From Aeromonas sp. FDAARGOS 1405 (GTDB taxonomy: Bacteria; Pseudomonadota; Gammaproteobacteria; Enterobacterales; Aeromonadaceae): a DNA stretch of 64,000 nt. Where the stretch lies: positions 1,944,001 through 2,008,000 of the forward strand of contig NZ_CP077311.1 in the NCBI RefSeq assembly GCF_019048265.1. The letters run 5' to 3'. The position numbers were made by a program, and so were the translations under genes. The notes under the pieces are model-generated. The model searched no databases. It was not told where the DNA came from and saw only the letters and a program-made list of their open reading frames with translations. Positions 9,117 through 18,141 of the stretch are shown here, piece by piece. Positions within the stretch are counted from its first letter, which is position 1. Each line of letters starts with the position of its first letter.

Positions 9117-11228
9117 ATGAAACCGCACAAGGGATTTGGGCTGTTAGAGATTTTGATCACTCTGGTTCTGCTGGGGGTGGGGGTTGCTGGACTGGTGGCT
9201 ATGTCTCGTTCATTGCTCAATACCTCTCAGGATAGTCGCCGCTATGAAGTAGCCATGCGGCTGGCGGAGTCAAAGCTGGATGCATTTCGTACCTTCAATG
9301 GGGTGGTGAGTGCGGTTTCTCCGCTCACTGCCTATAACAGTATCGCGGCCGGTTCCAGCTCGGCCACTCCTCCCGATGGTGGTGGGACTTATGCTCTTAC
9401 TTGGTCTGTCAGTAACCAGTACTGGAATGGTTCTGCTTGGCAAACGGCTATCCCGGCGGGTTACTTGCGTGCTTACCCTGGCCGAAAGGTGGTTAATGTA
9501 ACCGTCAGCTGGAGTGACAGCGTCGGGCAGTCTCATTCCTTGCTGCTTTCTGGCGCTGTATCGCCGGTGGAGTCGTTAACCCAGAATCAGTTTAACGGGG
9601 GGCTGGATACCAGTCGCGAACCGCCCCATGTGGTTTATACCCCCGGGGTTGCGCCTGATGTCATTTCCATCCAGATTGACCAGGAAGGGCGCAAACAAGA
9701 GACCAGCAAGCCATTGCCCACCGTGACCTCCAAGGACGGTACTGTCGGCAAATTGGTGCAATTCGAGACAGTTACCTATAAGCCAGACAATGGTGGCAAT
9801 ACCCAACAGGTGCTGCAGGATCTGGCATCGGTTTCCTGTTCCTGCAGCTATGGCTCGAGCGTTAATGCCTACTTGCCAGGTAAGGCCATTTTGACCAGCA
9901 GCAATCTGTTGTACTGGAACGTGGGCTCTCAGGTTACCAAGCAGACCGGGGTACTTAATAGCAGTGTCAGAGATCAACCGAGTCTCTGCACCAGCTGCTG
10001 CAAGGATCATTTCGATGGTAGCGGCAGCAGTTTCGAGCAGTTTTACGCTCCACTCAATACCAGCCGACTGCGCTACAACAGTGGCCTCTCATCGGTCAAT
10101 AGCGGCGATTATGTGGATGCCTGCCGCTTTGTCAGGCTTGATGGCTACTATCGTCCCCTGCCGGACTGGAACCTGATCAAAGTTATCGTGACCAGCGCTG
10201 ATTTTCTTGCCAAGCCCGCAAACCAGACTAGCTATCAGAACTACATCAAGTACGTAGTTACTACCTACATCACCTGGCAGAAGAACATTCTCAACTGGAC
10301 CGCAAACCCCACGGCTACGGCGCCGACGATCACCGAGTTTGCGGATTGGTTGCCTGCCAATGCTGCGACAGGAGGAGATACCAGCACCAAGATCACCATG
10401 AATACGGGGACCGCCCAGTTGATTGCCAGAGGTATCTACGTGGATCTGCTCTCGCCAGACAGTCTCGCGAAGCTCGATCTGACTTCTCAGGATCTGTTGG
10501 CCAAGGTTCCGTTTCAGGATATCAATCTGACCATGCTGGCGGAGTGGAGCTTGGTGCCATTGAGTGGCCAGTTGACTGGCAGTGCCTCTGACTATGTCGG
10601 TGTGACCAACGAGCCGGTCAAGACAGTCGTTGATCTTGGCAGCTATTATTTTGGTAGCTACAGCCGTGGTTATCTGTCCGCCAAGAAGAGCACCAAGGAT
10701 GCATCCAACGTGTTGCAAAGTGCATCGATCAAGGTGACGGCCTACCAAGGTAACTCGGGGATCACAGCTTCACTTATCTCACCGGTAGATCGAAGTGAGG
10801 CCAAGGTCGCCACCATGCCTATCTCGGTCGATACCAGCTCCCAGACGGTGCCAACCCTCACGGTATCAGGGCGGATCGAGTGCCTAGAAAAAGTCAGTAA
10901 CAGGGATTCATCGCCTACGGCGTGCAATAAGAATACCTTTAACGGGCTGAATCCGCCCACTACGACTACTAGTGGTGCCACTTGCCGTATTGATAAACCC
11001 CAAGCTAACAACCAGCCGGCCACCTATGTCTGTACTGCTCCGCAAAACAGTACTCTGGTGATAAGTTTTTCTTATAGTGCCCAGGGCAATACAGCCTATT
11101 TGCTGAAGCCCGCTTCTCTGAGCATTGCCATGACACCGCCTGCCAACGGTCAGGTGATTAGCGGTCCTTGTGCCCTGCTGGTGGACAATGGTGTAACCAA
11201 CGCAACCAATCTAAGTTGCACCCCTTGA
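9117..11228 (+). CDS. Giant PilV-like minor pilin with large Cys-containing ectodomain
   Basis: Protein of 703 residues. MKPHKG is followed by a type IV pilin helix FGLLEILITLVLLGVGVAGLVAMSRSLLN with Glu at +5. AMRLAESKLDAFRTFN then matches PilV/GspI pseudopilins. Those are normally 120-200 residues, so about 500 extra residues of extracellular domain are appended. That part contains Cys clusters (VSCSCSYG, LCTSCCKDHF) and a Cys-rich, Thr/Ser-rich C-terminus that looks like repeated beta-sandwich domains. The start at 9117 is supported by an AGGAG site at 9107-9111. It is the last gene of cluster 2, followed by a strong terminator. A tip adhesin role would be consistent with the lack of PilY1 in this cluster, but this is inference. 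Confidence 0.8.
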   Translation: MKPHKGFGLLEILITLVLLGVGVAGLVAMSRSLLNTSQDSRRYEVAMRLAESKLDAFRTFNGVVSAVSPLTAYNSIAAGSSSATPPDGGGTYALTWSVSNQYWNGSAWQTAIPAGYLRAYPGRKVVNVTVSWSDSVGQSHSLLLSGAVSPVESLTQNQFNGGLDTSREPPHVVYTPGVAPDVISIQIDQEGRKQETSKPLPTVTSKDGTVGKLVQFETVTYKPDNGGNTQQVLQDLASVSCSCSYGSSVNAYLPGKAILTSSNLLYWNVGSQVTKQTGVLNSSVRDQPSLCTSCCKDHFDGSGSSFEQFYAPLNTSRLRYNSGLSSVNSGDYVDACRFVRLDGYYRPLPDWNLIKVIVTSADFLAKPANQTSYQNYIKYVVTTYITWQKNILNWTANPTATAPTITEFADWLPANAATGGDTSTKITMNTGTAQLIARGIYVDLLSPDSLAKLDLTSQDLLAKVPFQDINLTMLAEWSLVPLSGQLTGSASDYVGVTNEPVKTVVDLGSYYFGSYSRGYLSAKKSTKDASNVLQSASIKVTAYQGNSGITASLISPVDRSEAKVATMPISVDTSSQTVPTLTVSGRIECLEKVSNRDSSPTACNKNTFNGLNPPTTTTSGATCRIDKPQANNQPATYVCTAPQNSTLVISFSYSAQGNTAYLLKPASLSIAMTPPANGQVISGPCALLVDNGVTNATNLSCTP

Positions 11229-11234
11229 ATCCGG

Positions 11235-11264
11235 GGCGCTGGCACAGCCAGCGCCTTTTCTTTA
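11235..11264 (+). terminator. Intrinsic terminator after pilin cluster 2
   Basis: GGCGCTGGC-aca-GCCAGCGCC forms a perfect 9-bp stem with a 3-base loop, followed by TTTTCTTTA. It lies 7 bases after the giant PilV-like stop and before nadE. Confidence 0.85.
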
Positions 11265-11301
11265 TCATTCCCCATCATTTTCGAATACAAGATGCATCGC
11301 C

Positions 11302-12924
11302 ATGGCAAAAGCCCTCTCTCTGATGCTTGCCCAGTTGAATCTGACGGTAGGCGCCATCGAAGATAACACTGACAAAGTGCTCGCTGCGGCCGCTCAAGCC
11401 GAACAGCAAGGTGCCGATCTGCTGGTTTGTTCCGAGCTGGCCCTGACCGGCTATCCACCGGAAGATCTGCTGCTGCGCGCCGATCTGATGATCCGGGTTG
11501 ATGCTGCGCTGGCTCGCATTGCCGAATGGCAGGGTAACTGCGCCATTTTGGTCGGGCATCCCTGGCGTGAAGGGGAGGCGCTCTATAACGCCGCCTCCCT
11601 CTATGAGCAGGGCAAGTTGATTGCCCGTTACTTCAAGCAGGACCTGCCCAACTACGGGGTATTCGACGAGAAGCGCTACTTCACCGCGGCGACCGAGACC
11701 TGCGTGGTGCCGTTCCGTGGTCACCAGCTGGGGCTGCTCATTTGCGAAGATTTATGGCAGCCGGGTCCGGCGCTGGCCGCCAAGGCCGCGGGGGCAGAGC
11801 TGCTGCTCACTATCAATGCCTCGCCCTATGATCAGGAGAAACCCTGGATCCGCCGCGAGCTGATGGCCGAGCGCTGCGATCAGACCGGTCTGCCACTGGT
11901 TTACCTCAATCAGGTATGCGGTCAGGATGAGCTGATTTTCGACGGCTGCTCCAAGGTGTTCAGCAGCCAGGGCGAGTTGACCCACAAGCTGGCCCCGTTT
12001 GCCGAAGAGCTGGCGCTGGTACGTTTTGCTGATGGTCAGCCGGTGAAGGAGCGGGAACCCGCTGCGCCGCTCGAGCCGTTGGCCGAGACCTATCAGGCGC
12101 TGGTGCTGGCAGTGCGCGACTACGTTACCAAGAACGGCTTCCACGGCGCTGTGCTGGGCCTATCTGGCGGCATCGACTCGGCGCTGACGCTGGCCATTGC
12201 GGCCGATGCCATCGGGGCCGACAAGGTGCAGGCAGTGATGATGCCGTTCCGCTACACCGCCCAGATGAGCGTGGAGGATGCCAAGGAGCAGGCTGAGCGG
12301 ATGGGGGTGGAGTTCAACATCATCTCCATCGAGCCGATGTTCGAAGGGTTTATGACCCAGCTGGCGCCGTTGTTTGAAGGCACCGCCCGCGATACCACCG
12401 AAGAGAACCTGCAGGCCCGCTGCCGCGGCGTTCTGCTGATGGCGCTCTCCAACAAGCGTCGTCGCATCGTGCTGACCACCGGCAACAAGAGCGAAATGGC
12501 GGTCGGCTATGCCACGTTGTACGGTGACATGGCGGGCGGTTTCGATGTGCTGAAAGATGTGCCAAAGACGCTGGTGTTCAAGTTGTGCGAATATCGCAAC
12601 TCGGTCGATTACGTGATCCCGCAGCGGGTCATCGACCGCCCCCCTTCAGCGGAGCTGGCGCCGGATCAGGTGGATCAGGACAGTCTGCCCCCCTACGACA
12701 TCCTCGATGCGATCCTCAAGCGTTATGTGGAAGAGGATGCCTCGGTCGCCGATATGGTGGCAGAAGGCTTCGAGGAAGCGGTGGTGCGCAAGGTGATCCG
12801 GCTGGTGGATCTCAACGAATACAAGCGCCGTCAGGCGGCGGTCGGGCCCCGCATCACGGCTCGCAACTTTGGTAAGGATCGCCGTTACCCCATTACTTCC
12901 GGGTTCGGTAAACAGAACTGGTAA
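11302..12924 (+). CDS. nadE: NAD+ synthase, glutamine-hydrolysing two-domain type
   Basis: Converts nicotinate adenine dinucleotide to NAD+ using ATP and glutamine-derived ammonia, the last step of NAD synthesis, in the cytosol. The 540-residue protein has an N-terminal nitrilase-like amidase domain. Its Glu-Lys-Cys triad is visible as E45 (CSELALTG), K112 (before QDLPNYGVFDE) and C148 (LICEDLW). A C-terminal ATP-pyrophosphatase domain carries SGGIDS at residues 288-293. The glutaminase domain separates it from the short NH3-only NadE of E. coli. It lies 9 bases upstream of glnB, so the two are probably co-transcribed. Confidence 0.93.
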   Translation: MAKALSLMLAQLNLTVGAIEDNTDKVLAAAAQAEQQGADLLVCSELALTGYPPEDLLLRADLMIRVDAALARIAEWQGNCAILVGHPWREGEALYNAASLYEQGKLIARYFKQDLPNYGVFDEKRYFTAATETCVVPFRGHQLGLLICEDLWQPGPALAAKAAGAELLLTINASPYDQEKPWIRRELMAERCDQTGLPLVYLNQVCGQDELIFDGCSKVFSSQGELTHKLAPFAEELALVRFADGQPVKEREPAAPLEPLAETYQALVLAVRDYVTKNGFHGAVLGLSGGIDSALTLAIAADAIGADKVQAVMMPFRYTAQMSVEDAKEQAERMGVEFNIISIEPMFEGFMTQLAPLFEGTARDTTEENLQARCRGVLLMALSNKRRRIVLTTGNKSEMAVGYATLYGDMAGGFDVLKDVPKTLVFKLCEYRNSVDYVIPQRVIDRPPSAELAPDQVDQDSLPPYDILDAILKRYVEEDASVADMVAEGFEEAVVRKVIRLVDLNEYKRRQAAVGPRITARNFGKDRRYPITSGFGKQNW

Positions 12925-13272
<348 letters not shown>

Positions 13273-13322
13273 TGTCGTTTTTGCCTCGTTATGTTCAGGA
13301 GAGCAAAACAAGTTCTGCTCTG

Positions 13323-13925
13323 ATGTCCCGAAAGCGCATCGTGGCGGTGGCAGGCTTGCTGTCAGTACTCACTGCGTGCAGTACCCGCCCGCCGGCGCAG
13401 CCGGAAAATCTGTGCCAGATCTTTCGCGAGAAGCCGGAGTGGCACAAGGCTGCGCTCAAGATGAACGAGAAGTGGGGGACGCCGATTCATGTGGTGATGG
13501 CCATGATGTATCAGGAGTCCTCGTACGTACATGATGCCCAGCCGCCGATGCAGTATTTCCTCTTCATCCCGACCGGGCGGGCCAGTTCGGCTTATGGTTA
13601 TGCTCAGGTCAAAGATGAAACTTGGGCGGATTACCAGCGGGAAACCGGTAACAGCTGGAGTGACCGCGATGACTTTGCTGACGCCATCGATTTTATGGGT
13701 TGGTACACTAACAAGGCCCAGCGGCTCAATGGCACCTCCAAGTGGGATGCCTATGGCCAGTACCTCAACTATCACGAAGGGTGGGGTGGCTACCGGCGTG
13801 GCAGCTATCGAAGCAAGGGGTGGTTGATGAAGACCTCTCGCAAGGTGGAAGCTCGCGCCCAGCGCTACGGCGCCCAGTACCGTCAATGCAAGGATCAGCT
13901 CTCCCGTGGGGGCTGGTTTTGGTAA
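13323..13925 (+). CDS. Lipoprotein with lytic transglycosylase-like (SLT) fold
   Basis: Probable outer-membrane or periplasmic lipoprotein of about 200 residues. The signal MSRKRIVAVAGLLSVLTAC ends in a lipobox LTAC. The motif AMMYQESSYVHDAQPP, with Glu in MYQES, followed by ASSAYGYAQVKDETW matches the ES and GxxQ motifs of SLT-type murein transglycosylases. Asp and Glu residues are otherwise plentiful. I chose the ATG at 13323 because it gives a standard lipoprotein signal. An ATG at 13272 overlaps the glnB stop (TGATG) and would add 17 residues; neither has a strong ribosome site. Activity on peptidoglycan is inferred. Confidence 0.72.
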   Translation: MSRKRIVAVAGLLSVLTACSTRPPAQPENLCQIFREKPEWHKAALKMNEKWGTPIHVVMAMMYQESSYVHDAQPPMQYFLFIPTGRASSAYGYAQVKDETWADYQRETGNSWSDRDDFADAIDFMGWYTNKAQRLNGTSKWDAYGQYLNYHEGWGGYRRGSYRSKGWLMKTSRKVEARAQRYGAQYRQCKDQLSRGGWFW

Positions 13926-13943
13926 CCAAATCAGGAGTCAGAA

Positions 13944-14453
13944 ATGCCGTTATTGGATAGTTTTACTGTTGACCACACTCGTATGGAAGCGCCAGCGGTG
14001 CGTGTGGCCAAAACCATGCAGACCCCGAATAAAGACACCATTACCGTGTTCGACCTGCGTTTCTGCGTACCGAACAAGGAGATCCTCTCCGAGCGCGGTA
14101 TCCATACCCTCGAGCACCTGTTCGCCGGTTTCATGCGTGATCATCTAAACGGCAACGGTGTAGAGATCATCGACATCTCCCCCATGGGTTGTCGTACCGG
14201 CTTCTACATGAGCCTGATCGGCGCGCCGGACGAGGCCCGTGTCGGAGCCGCCTGGCAAGCAGCCATGAGCGATGTGCTGACCGTGCAGGAGCAGGGCAAG
14301 ATCCCTGAGCTGAACGAGTATCAGTGCGGTACCTATAGCATGCATTCGCTGGAAGAGGCCCATGCCATCGCTCGCCATGTGCTGGAGCGCGGCATCGGCG
14401 TTAACCACAACGACGAGCTGGCCCTGCCGGAAGAGAAGCTGAAGAGTCTGTGA
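13944..14453 (+). CDS. luxS: S-ribosylhomocysteine lyase (AI-2 synthase)
   Basis: Cleaves S-ribosylhomocysteine to homocysteine and DPD, the precursor of autoinducer-2, in the activated methyl cycle. The 169-residue sequence is full length. The Fe/Zn ligands are visible as H54 and H58 in HTLEH and C128 in YQCGTY. The catalytic Glu57 and Cys83 (MGCRTGF) are also present. It starts behind an AGGAGT site, 18 bases after the SLT lipoprotein, and ends before a strong terminator. Intact catalytic residues suggest the strain makes AI-2. Confidence 0.96.
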   Translation: MPLLDSFTVDHTRMEAPAVRVAKTMQTPNKDTITVFDLRFCVPNKEILSERGIHTLEHLFAGFMRDHLNGNGVEIIDISPMGCRTGFYMSLIGAPDEARVGAAWQAAMSDVLTVQEQGKIPELNEYQCGTYSMHSLEEAHAIARHVLERGIGVNHNDELALPEEKLKSL

Positions 14454-14500
14454 GGCTGATGAGCTGTCGCTCATCGGGTAACCTCTCTTCGGGGAATGTT

Positions 14501-14541
14501 AAAAGAGCCGGTCAGCCATACTGACCGGCTCTTTTTTATTC
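14501..14541 (+). terminator. Intrinsic terminator after luxS
   Basis: AAAAGAGCCGGTCAG pairs perfectly over 15 bp with CTGACCGGCTCTTTT around the loop ccata. A run of T follows. The A-tract on the 5' side means it could also work on the minus strand. Confidence 0.9.
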
Positions 14542-14632
14542 CGCCCGATCGCGGTTATGGGGATGACTTGCTCCCCTTGCCGACTCTGATTAGGATGATT
14601 TTTGACCTGAACCTGTTGGCGGAGGTGTGACG

Positions 14633-14809
14633 ATGAAAGGGGTATTGCTGCGTTGGCTGGCCCGTTACGATGCATGGTGCGAGGAGTGGGGGCTCACTCA
14701 GGAGAACCGGCGCTGTTGCACGCCGGTTCGTTATGATGATGCAACCAAAGAGCGAGCTTGCGCTGAAGAGGCTGAGCTCAATCAAAATTGCGGGTCACGG
14801 CACCGGTAA
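14633..14809 (+). CDS. Small DUF5363-like protein
   Basis: Open frame of 58 codons starting 6 bases after a perfect GGAGGT ribosome site (14621-14626). The product begins [29 protein letters not shown]. Basic and aromatic residues with the [15 protein letters not shown] pattern remind me of the small uncharacterised DUF5363 family of Vibrio and Pasteurellaceae, which I recall only approximately. No signal peptide or membrane segment is visible. Its last 32 bases overlap, antisense, the 3' end of the pilin gene at 14778. The function is unknown. Confidence 0.55.
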   Translation: MKGVLLRWLARYDAWCEEWGLTQENRRCCTPVRYDDATKERACAEEAELNQNCGSRHR

Positions 14810-15419
14810 CGCTGTTGTACTCGAAGCCGAGGCCGTTTCGATAATCCGGGTTGGTCTGGAAGCGGTTGATTGAGTCGCGCAGGATATAGCGGCAGTTGAA
14901 GTGTTTCTCGTTGCCTTCATCCTCATCTTGATGGCCTGAACCGACTTGTGTGGATAGATAATCAAACCCTTCTGGGATATTCACAGCGTTGGGAGCTATG
15001 GGGGTGACCGTTTGGTCTCCATCAAGCAGGTCATTGAATAGCAATTCACAGTCATCATCATTGTTGACCGATATATGGTTACCTGAGCCCGGCTGATATG
15101 GTTTATCGCTTCCCGCACTCCCTTGATCTTCCTTCGAGCCCGTTGGCCAACCATATCGATTGATATCCAATTTGCCTTTACCAAAGCTGCTCAGATTGTA
15201 GAGCGCGATTGCTTGTCCCTGCATTTTCACCGCCCATCCAGCATGAGCCAGCTGAACTGCACTGGCAAAGCTGCCTGCGGTCGCCGAGACCGTGCTTTTC
15301 AGGGCATCATCCTTGATATTGATAAAGCGGGGCAGGGCGGTGACGGCCAGGATCCCCAGCACTATGATCACCAGCACCAGTTCAATCAGGGTAAAGCCGT
15401 TGTTTCTGTTGTTCATCAT
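14778..15419 (-). CDS. MSHA-like type IV pilin (orphan)
   Basis: Protein of about 213 residues. The leader MMNNRNNG is followed by [31 protein letters not shown] with Glu at +5. The ALPRF motif and the following [22 protein letters not shown] are typical of MSHA-family pilins (MshA/MshB type). Two Cys ([16 protein letters not shown]) may form a disulfide. I start it at 15419 (or 15416); the frame continues upstream but would give a leader of 50 residues. It is isolated from the two pilin clusters 4 kb away and from any visible msh assembly genes. Its start is divergent from the TatD-family gene. Confidence 0.8.
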   Translation of the reverse strand: MMNNRNNGFTLIELVLVIIVLGILAVTALPRFINIKDDALKSTVSATAGSFASAVQLAHAGWAVKMQGQAIALYNLSSFGKGKLDINRYGWPTGSKEDQGSAGSDKPYQPGSGNHISVNNDDDCELLFNDLLDGDQTVTPIAPNAVNIPEGFDYLSTQVGSGHQDEDEGNEKHFNCRYILRDSINRFQTNPDYRNGLGFEYNSVTGAVTRNFD

Positions 15420-15460
15420 GTTCAATGACCCATTAAATACCGCAAACAGGTGTGAGTGAT

Positions 15461-16240
15461 ATGCAGCTGATAGATACCCATTGCCATCTCGACTTTCCGG
15501 TGTTCGACCAGGACAGGGAGGCGCTGCTGGCCCGTTGTCGGGCATTAGGGGTGACGGAGTATATCATTCCTGCCATCGCAGAGGATAACTGGACTCGTGT
15601 GATGGCACTGGCAGAGCAACATGACGGCCTCTTTTATGGTCTGGGCATTCATCCCTGGTATGCCGGTGAACAGCGTGAGGGGGTGATGGAACGGCTGCGA
15701 ACGCTGGTGATGAGCCAGCCTGCCGGGCTGGTGGCCATTGGCGAGTGCGGGCTGGACCTCCGTTCTCACGTGCCGCAGGAGGGGCAGCGTGCGCTGTTTG
15801 AGGCTCAGATCCGGCTGGCTGCCGATGTCGGGCTTCCCCTGATGATCCACTCGGTGCGTGCCAATGACACTGTGGCCAAGCTGTTGCGCCGTTTCAAGCC
15901 GCCTCGTGGCGGGGTAATCCATGCTTTCAGCGGTTCGTTGCAGCAGGCGGAGGCCTTCTGGCAACTAGGCTTTCGACTCGGGGTGGGCGGGGTAATCAGT
16001 TTTGAGCGGGCGAACAAGACGCGAGAGGTATTTCGGGCTATGCCGCTCGAGGCTTTGGTGCTGGAAACCGATTCGCCCGATATGCCGTTACAAGGTGATC
16101 AAGGCACCCGGAATACCCCGGAAGCGCTGCCGAAAATAGCAGAAATATTGATGACATTGCGGGAGGAATCATCGGTAGATGTTGCCAAGGTGTTATTTGA
16201 AACTGCCCGGCATCTTTTCCATCACGACCTATTGTCATGA
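15461..16240 (+). CDS. yjjV: TatD-family metal-dependent hydrolase (YjjV-like)
   Basis: Probable Mg2+-dependent DNase or hydrolase with a TIM-barrel amidohydrolase fold, about 259 residues. Metal-binding motifs are in order: DTHCHLDF near the N-terminus, [23 protein letters not shown] and [10 protein letters not shown] near the C-terminus. The combination with GIHPWY points to YjjV more than TatD. The ATG at 15461 is preferred because the family begins a few residues before DTHCH; a GTG at 15452 is an alternative. The natural substrate of this branch is not settled. Confidence 0.88.
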   Translation: MQLIDTHCHLDFPVFDQDREALLARCRALGVTEYIIPAIAEDNWTRVMALAEQHDGLFYGLGIHPWYAGEQREGVMERLRTLVMSQPAGLVAIGECGLDLRSHVPQEGQRALFEAQIRLAADVGLPLMIHSVRANDTVAKLLRRFKPPRGGVIHAFSGSLQQAEAFWQLGFRLGVGGVISFERANKTREVFRAMPLEALVLETDSPDMPLQGDQGTRNTPEALPKIAEILMTLREESSVDVAKVLFETARHLFHHDLLS

Positions 16241-16343
16241 AACAAATTCGCAACACTTGATTTAGTTGTCAGGAAAAAAAATGAGCGTAAAAATCGTTTG
16301 CTGTCTAATTTTGTGACACTTGGGCATTTTGATAACGATAAAA

Positions 16344-16385
16344 TGTGACCAGCATTCTATTTTATCGGACTTTAATTAGTATAAT
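16344..16385 (+). promoter_or_regulatory. Likely class II CRP-dependent promoter of the CNT transporter
   Basis: A perfect TATAAT -10 lies at 16380-16385, but no good -35 is visible. A TGTGA half-site starts at 16344, and its 16-bp site would centre about 40 bases before the expected transcription start, the class II CRP position. A second TGTGA lies 32 bases upstream at 16312, three helical turns away. The arrangement suggests cAMP-CRP control, possibly with CytR between the sites; the right half-sites are weak. Confidence 0.5.
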
Positions 16386-16456
16386 GCGCTCCCCTTGATT
16401 AGTTGGGTTTAATAACAACTCACTAACAAGCCAGGTGCTACTAGAGGAAGATAATA

Positions 16457-17731
16457 ATGAATTTGTTCATGGGTCTGGTAGGGATGGCGACGCTCGTCCT
16501 TATCGCGGTGCTGTTCTCCAGCAATCGCAAGGCAATCAACGTACGTACCGTTGTCGGTGCGTTCGCAATTCAAGCCGGTCTGGGGGCGTTTGTACTCTAT
16601 GTTCCGGTTGGTCGCGATATCCTGGTCGGCGTGTCCGATGCGGTATCCAGCGTGATCAGCTACGGCCAGAACGGGATCGACTTCCTGTTTGGCGGTCTGG
16701 TCAGCAACAAGATGTTTGAAGTATTCGGTGGCGGCGGCTTTATCTTTGCCTTCCGTGTTCTGCCGGTCATCATCTTCTTCTCTTCCCTGATTGCCGTGCT
16801 CTACTACCTGGGCATCATGCAGATGGTCATCAAGTTGCTGGGCGGCGGCCTGCAGAAAGTGCTGGGCACTTCCCGCACCGAATCCCTCTCTGCAACTGCC
16901 AACATCTTCGTCGGTCAGACTGAAGCGCCGCTGGTGGTTCGTCCTTACATCTCCAAGATGACTGACTCCGAGCTGTTCGCCGTCATGTGTGGTGGTCTGG
17001 CTTCCGTTGCCGGTTCCGTACTGGCCGGTTATGCCTCCATGGGCGTGAAGATGGAGTACCTGATTGCTGCCTCCTTCATGGCTGCACCGGGTGGTCTGCT
17101 GTTCGCCAAGCTGCTGGTTCCCGAGACCGAGACCCCGAACTACGACGAAAGCTCTGCCGATGCCGAGCTGGATGACAAGCCTGCCAACGTCATTGACGCT
17201 GCTGCTGCTGGCGCCTCTGCCGGTATGCAACTGGCCCTGAACGTCGGCGCCATGCTGCTGGCATTTATCGGTCTGATCGCCATGATCAACGGCATCTTCT
17301 CCGGTGTGGGTGGCTGGTTCGGTTATCCGCAACTCTCTCTGGAACTGCTGCTGGGCTGGATCTTCTCCCCGCTGGCCTTCCTGATCGGTGTGCCCTGGAA
17401 TGAAGCAGTGGTTGCCGGTTCCTTCATCGGTCAGAAGCTGGTAGTGAACGAGTTCGTGGCTTACCTGAACTTCGCTCCGTACCTGAAAGACGAAGTACTG
17501 ATCAACGGTGTGGCCATGTCCGATCACACCAAGGCGATCATCTCCTTCGCACTGTGTGGTTTTGCCAACCTCTCCTCTGTTGCCATCCTGCTGGGTGGTC
17601 TGGGGTCCATGGCGCCGAACCGCCGCGGCACCATTGCACGCTTTGGTCTGAAAGCCGTACTGGCTGGCTCTCTGTCCAACCTGATGTCTGCCACTATCGC
17701 TGGCTTCTTCCTGGCACTGTCCGGCATGTAA
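16457..17731 (+). CDS. nupC: Concentrative nucleoside transporter, NupC family
   Basis: Inner-membrane symporter of 424 residues that imports nucleosides with Na+ or H+. It is closely similar along its length to the structurally solved V. cholerae CNT (VC2352). The nucleoside-contact motif VGQTEAPLV, the [13 protein letters not shown] segment and CGFANLSS near the C-terminus are all present. About eight hydrophobic segments and two re-entrant hairpins are expected. It sits upstream of xapX and the deoCABD block, so uptake and catabolism are linked. A CRP-type promoter precedes it. NupX/PsuT-like naming is the main alternative. Confidence 0.93.
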   Translation: MNLFMGLVGMATLVLIAVLFSSNRKAINVRTVVGAFAIQAGLGAFVLYVPVGRDILVGVSDAVSSVISYGQNGIDFLFGGLVSNKMFEVFGGGGFIFAFRVLPVIIFFSSLIAVLYYLGIMQMVIKLLGGGLQKVLGTSRTESLSATANIFVGQTEAPLVVRPYISKMTDSELFAVMCGGLASVAGSVLAGYASMGVKMEYLIAASFMAAPGGLLFAKLLVPETETPNYDESSADAELDDKPANVIDAAAAGASAGMQLALNVGAMLLAFIGLIAMINGIFSGVGGWFGYPQLSLELLLGWIFSPLAFLIGVPWNEAVVAGSFIGQKLVVNEFVAYLNFAPYLKDEVLINGVAMSDHTKAIISFALCGFANLSSVAILLGGLGSMAPNRRGTIARFGLKAVLAGSLSNLMSATIAGFFLALSGM

Positions 17732-17759
17732 TCGTCGCCTGACTGACAGGGTATAAACA

Positions 17760-17789
17760 CGAACGCCACGGCACCTGCCGTGGCGTTCG
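17760..17789. repeat. Perfect 14-bp inverted repeat after nupC
   Basis: CGAACGCCACGGCA-cc-TGCCGTGGCGTTCG, a perfect stem ending 68 bases before xapX. There is no T-run after it, so it is not a canonical intrinsic terminator. It may stabilise the nupC mRNA or reduce read-through. Confidence 0.6.
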
Positions 17790-17856
17790 CGTATGGAGCG
17801 GTGACAACCGTTTTCCTATCTAAACTAATAATAAAATGAGTCAAATCGGAGGTTAT

Positions 17857-18027
17857 ATGAATGAAGTGCTACTGGCGATGGTGGCCGGCTTTATAGTTGG
17901 TTTGTTGTTTTCTTTCCTCAAATTGCCGATCCCGGCACCTCCCGTTTTGTCCGGGGTAATGGGGATCGTCGGGGTCTATCTGGGGGGATTGGCCTACTCT
18001 TGGATCCTGACTCGTTTCTTTTCGTAA
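17857..18027 (+). CDS. XapX-domain small membrane protein
   Basis: Protein of 56 residues with two hydrophobic segments: LLAMVAGFIVGLLFSFL and VLSGVMGIVGVYLGGLAYSWIL. The segment KLPIPAPPVLSGVMGIVGVYLG is the signature of the XapX family, named after a gene linked to xanthosine metabolism and of unknown function. The start at 17857 follows GGAGG at a short 4-base spacing. An upstream start at 17836 would add seven residues. Position between a nucleoside transporter and the deo genes suggests a role in nucleoside handling, but this is inference. Confidence 0.82.
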   Translation: MNEVLLAMVAGFIVGLLFSFLKLPIPAPPVLSGVMGIVGVYLGGLAYSWILTRFFS

Positions 18028-18042
18028 GGCTTTTTTAGACCT

Positions 18043-18083
18043 GGATTTGCCAGATGTGAGGTACCTCTGAAATTGGCAAATCC
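18043..18083. repeat. Nested palindromes upstream of deoC
   Basis: Outer 10-bp perfect arms GGATTTGCCA and TGGCAAATCC enclose a central perfect 10-base palindrome GAGGTACCTC. A T-run lies on the left side, the wrong side for a plus-strand terminator. On the minus strand an A-run would follow. The structure therefore fits an operator or cruciform better than a terminator. Confidence 0.6.
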
Positions 18084-18120
18084 GGCTTGCAAACAGGGGG
18101 TATCTCGGCTGAAATAGGCG

Positions 18121-18141
18121 TTGCCAGCAGGGTGCTGGCAA
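18121..18141. repeat. Perfect 9-bp hairpin upstream of deoC
   Basis: TTGCCAGCA-ggg-TGCTGGCAA, followed by TGACTAATAC and not a T-run. It shares the TTGCCA core with the larger palindrome 70 bases upstream (TTTGCCA/TGGCAAA), which could mean the same protein recognises both. Confidence 0.55.

Noticed and set aside
16409..17527. Antisense open frame of about 372 codons over the nucleoside transporter
   Set aside because: Entirely within a well-conserved CNT gene on the other strand; Gln/His-rich translation is that of a shadow frame.
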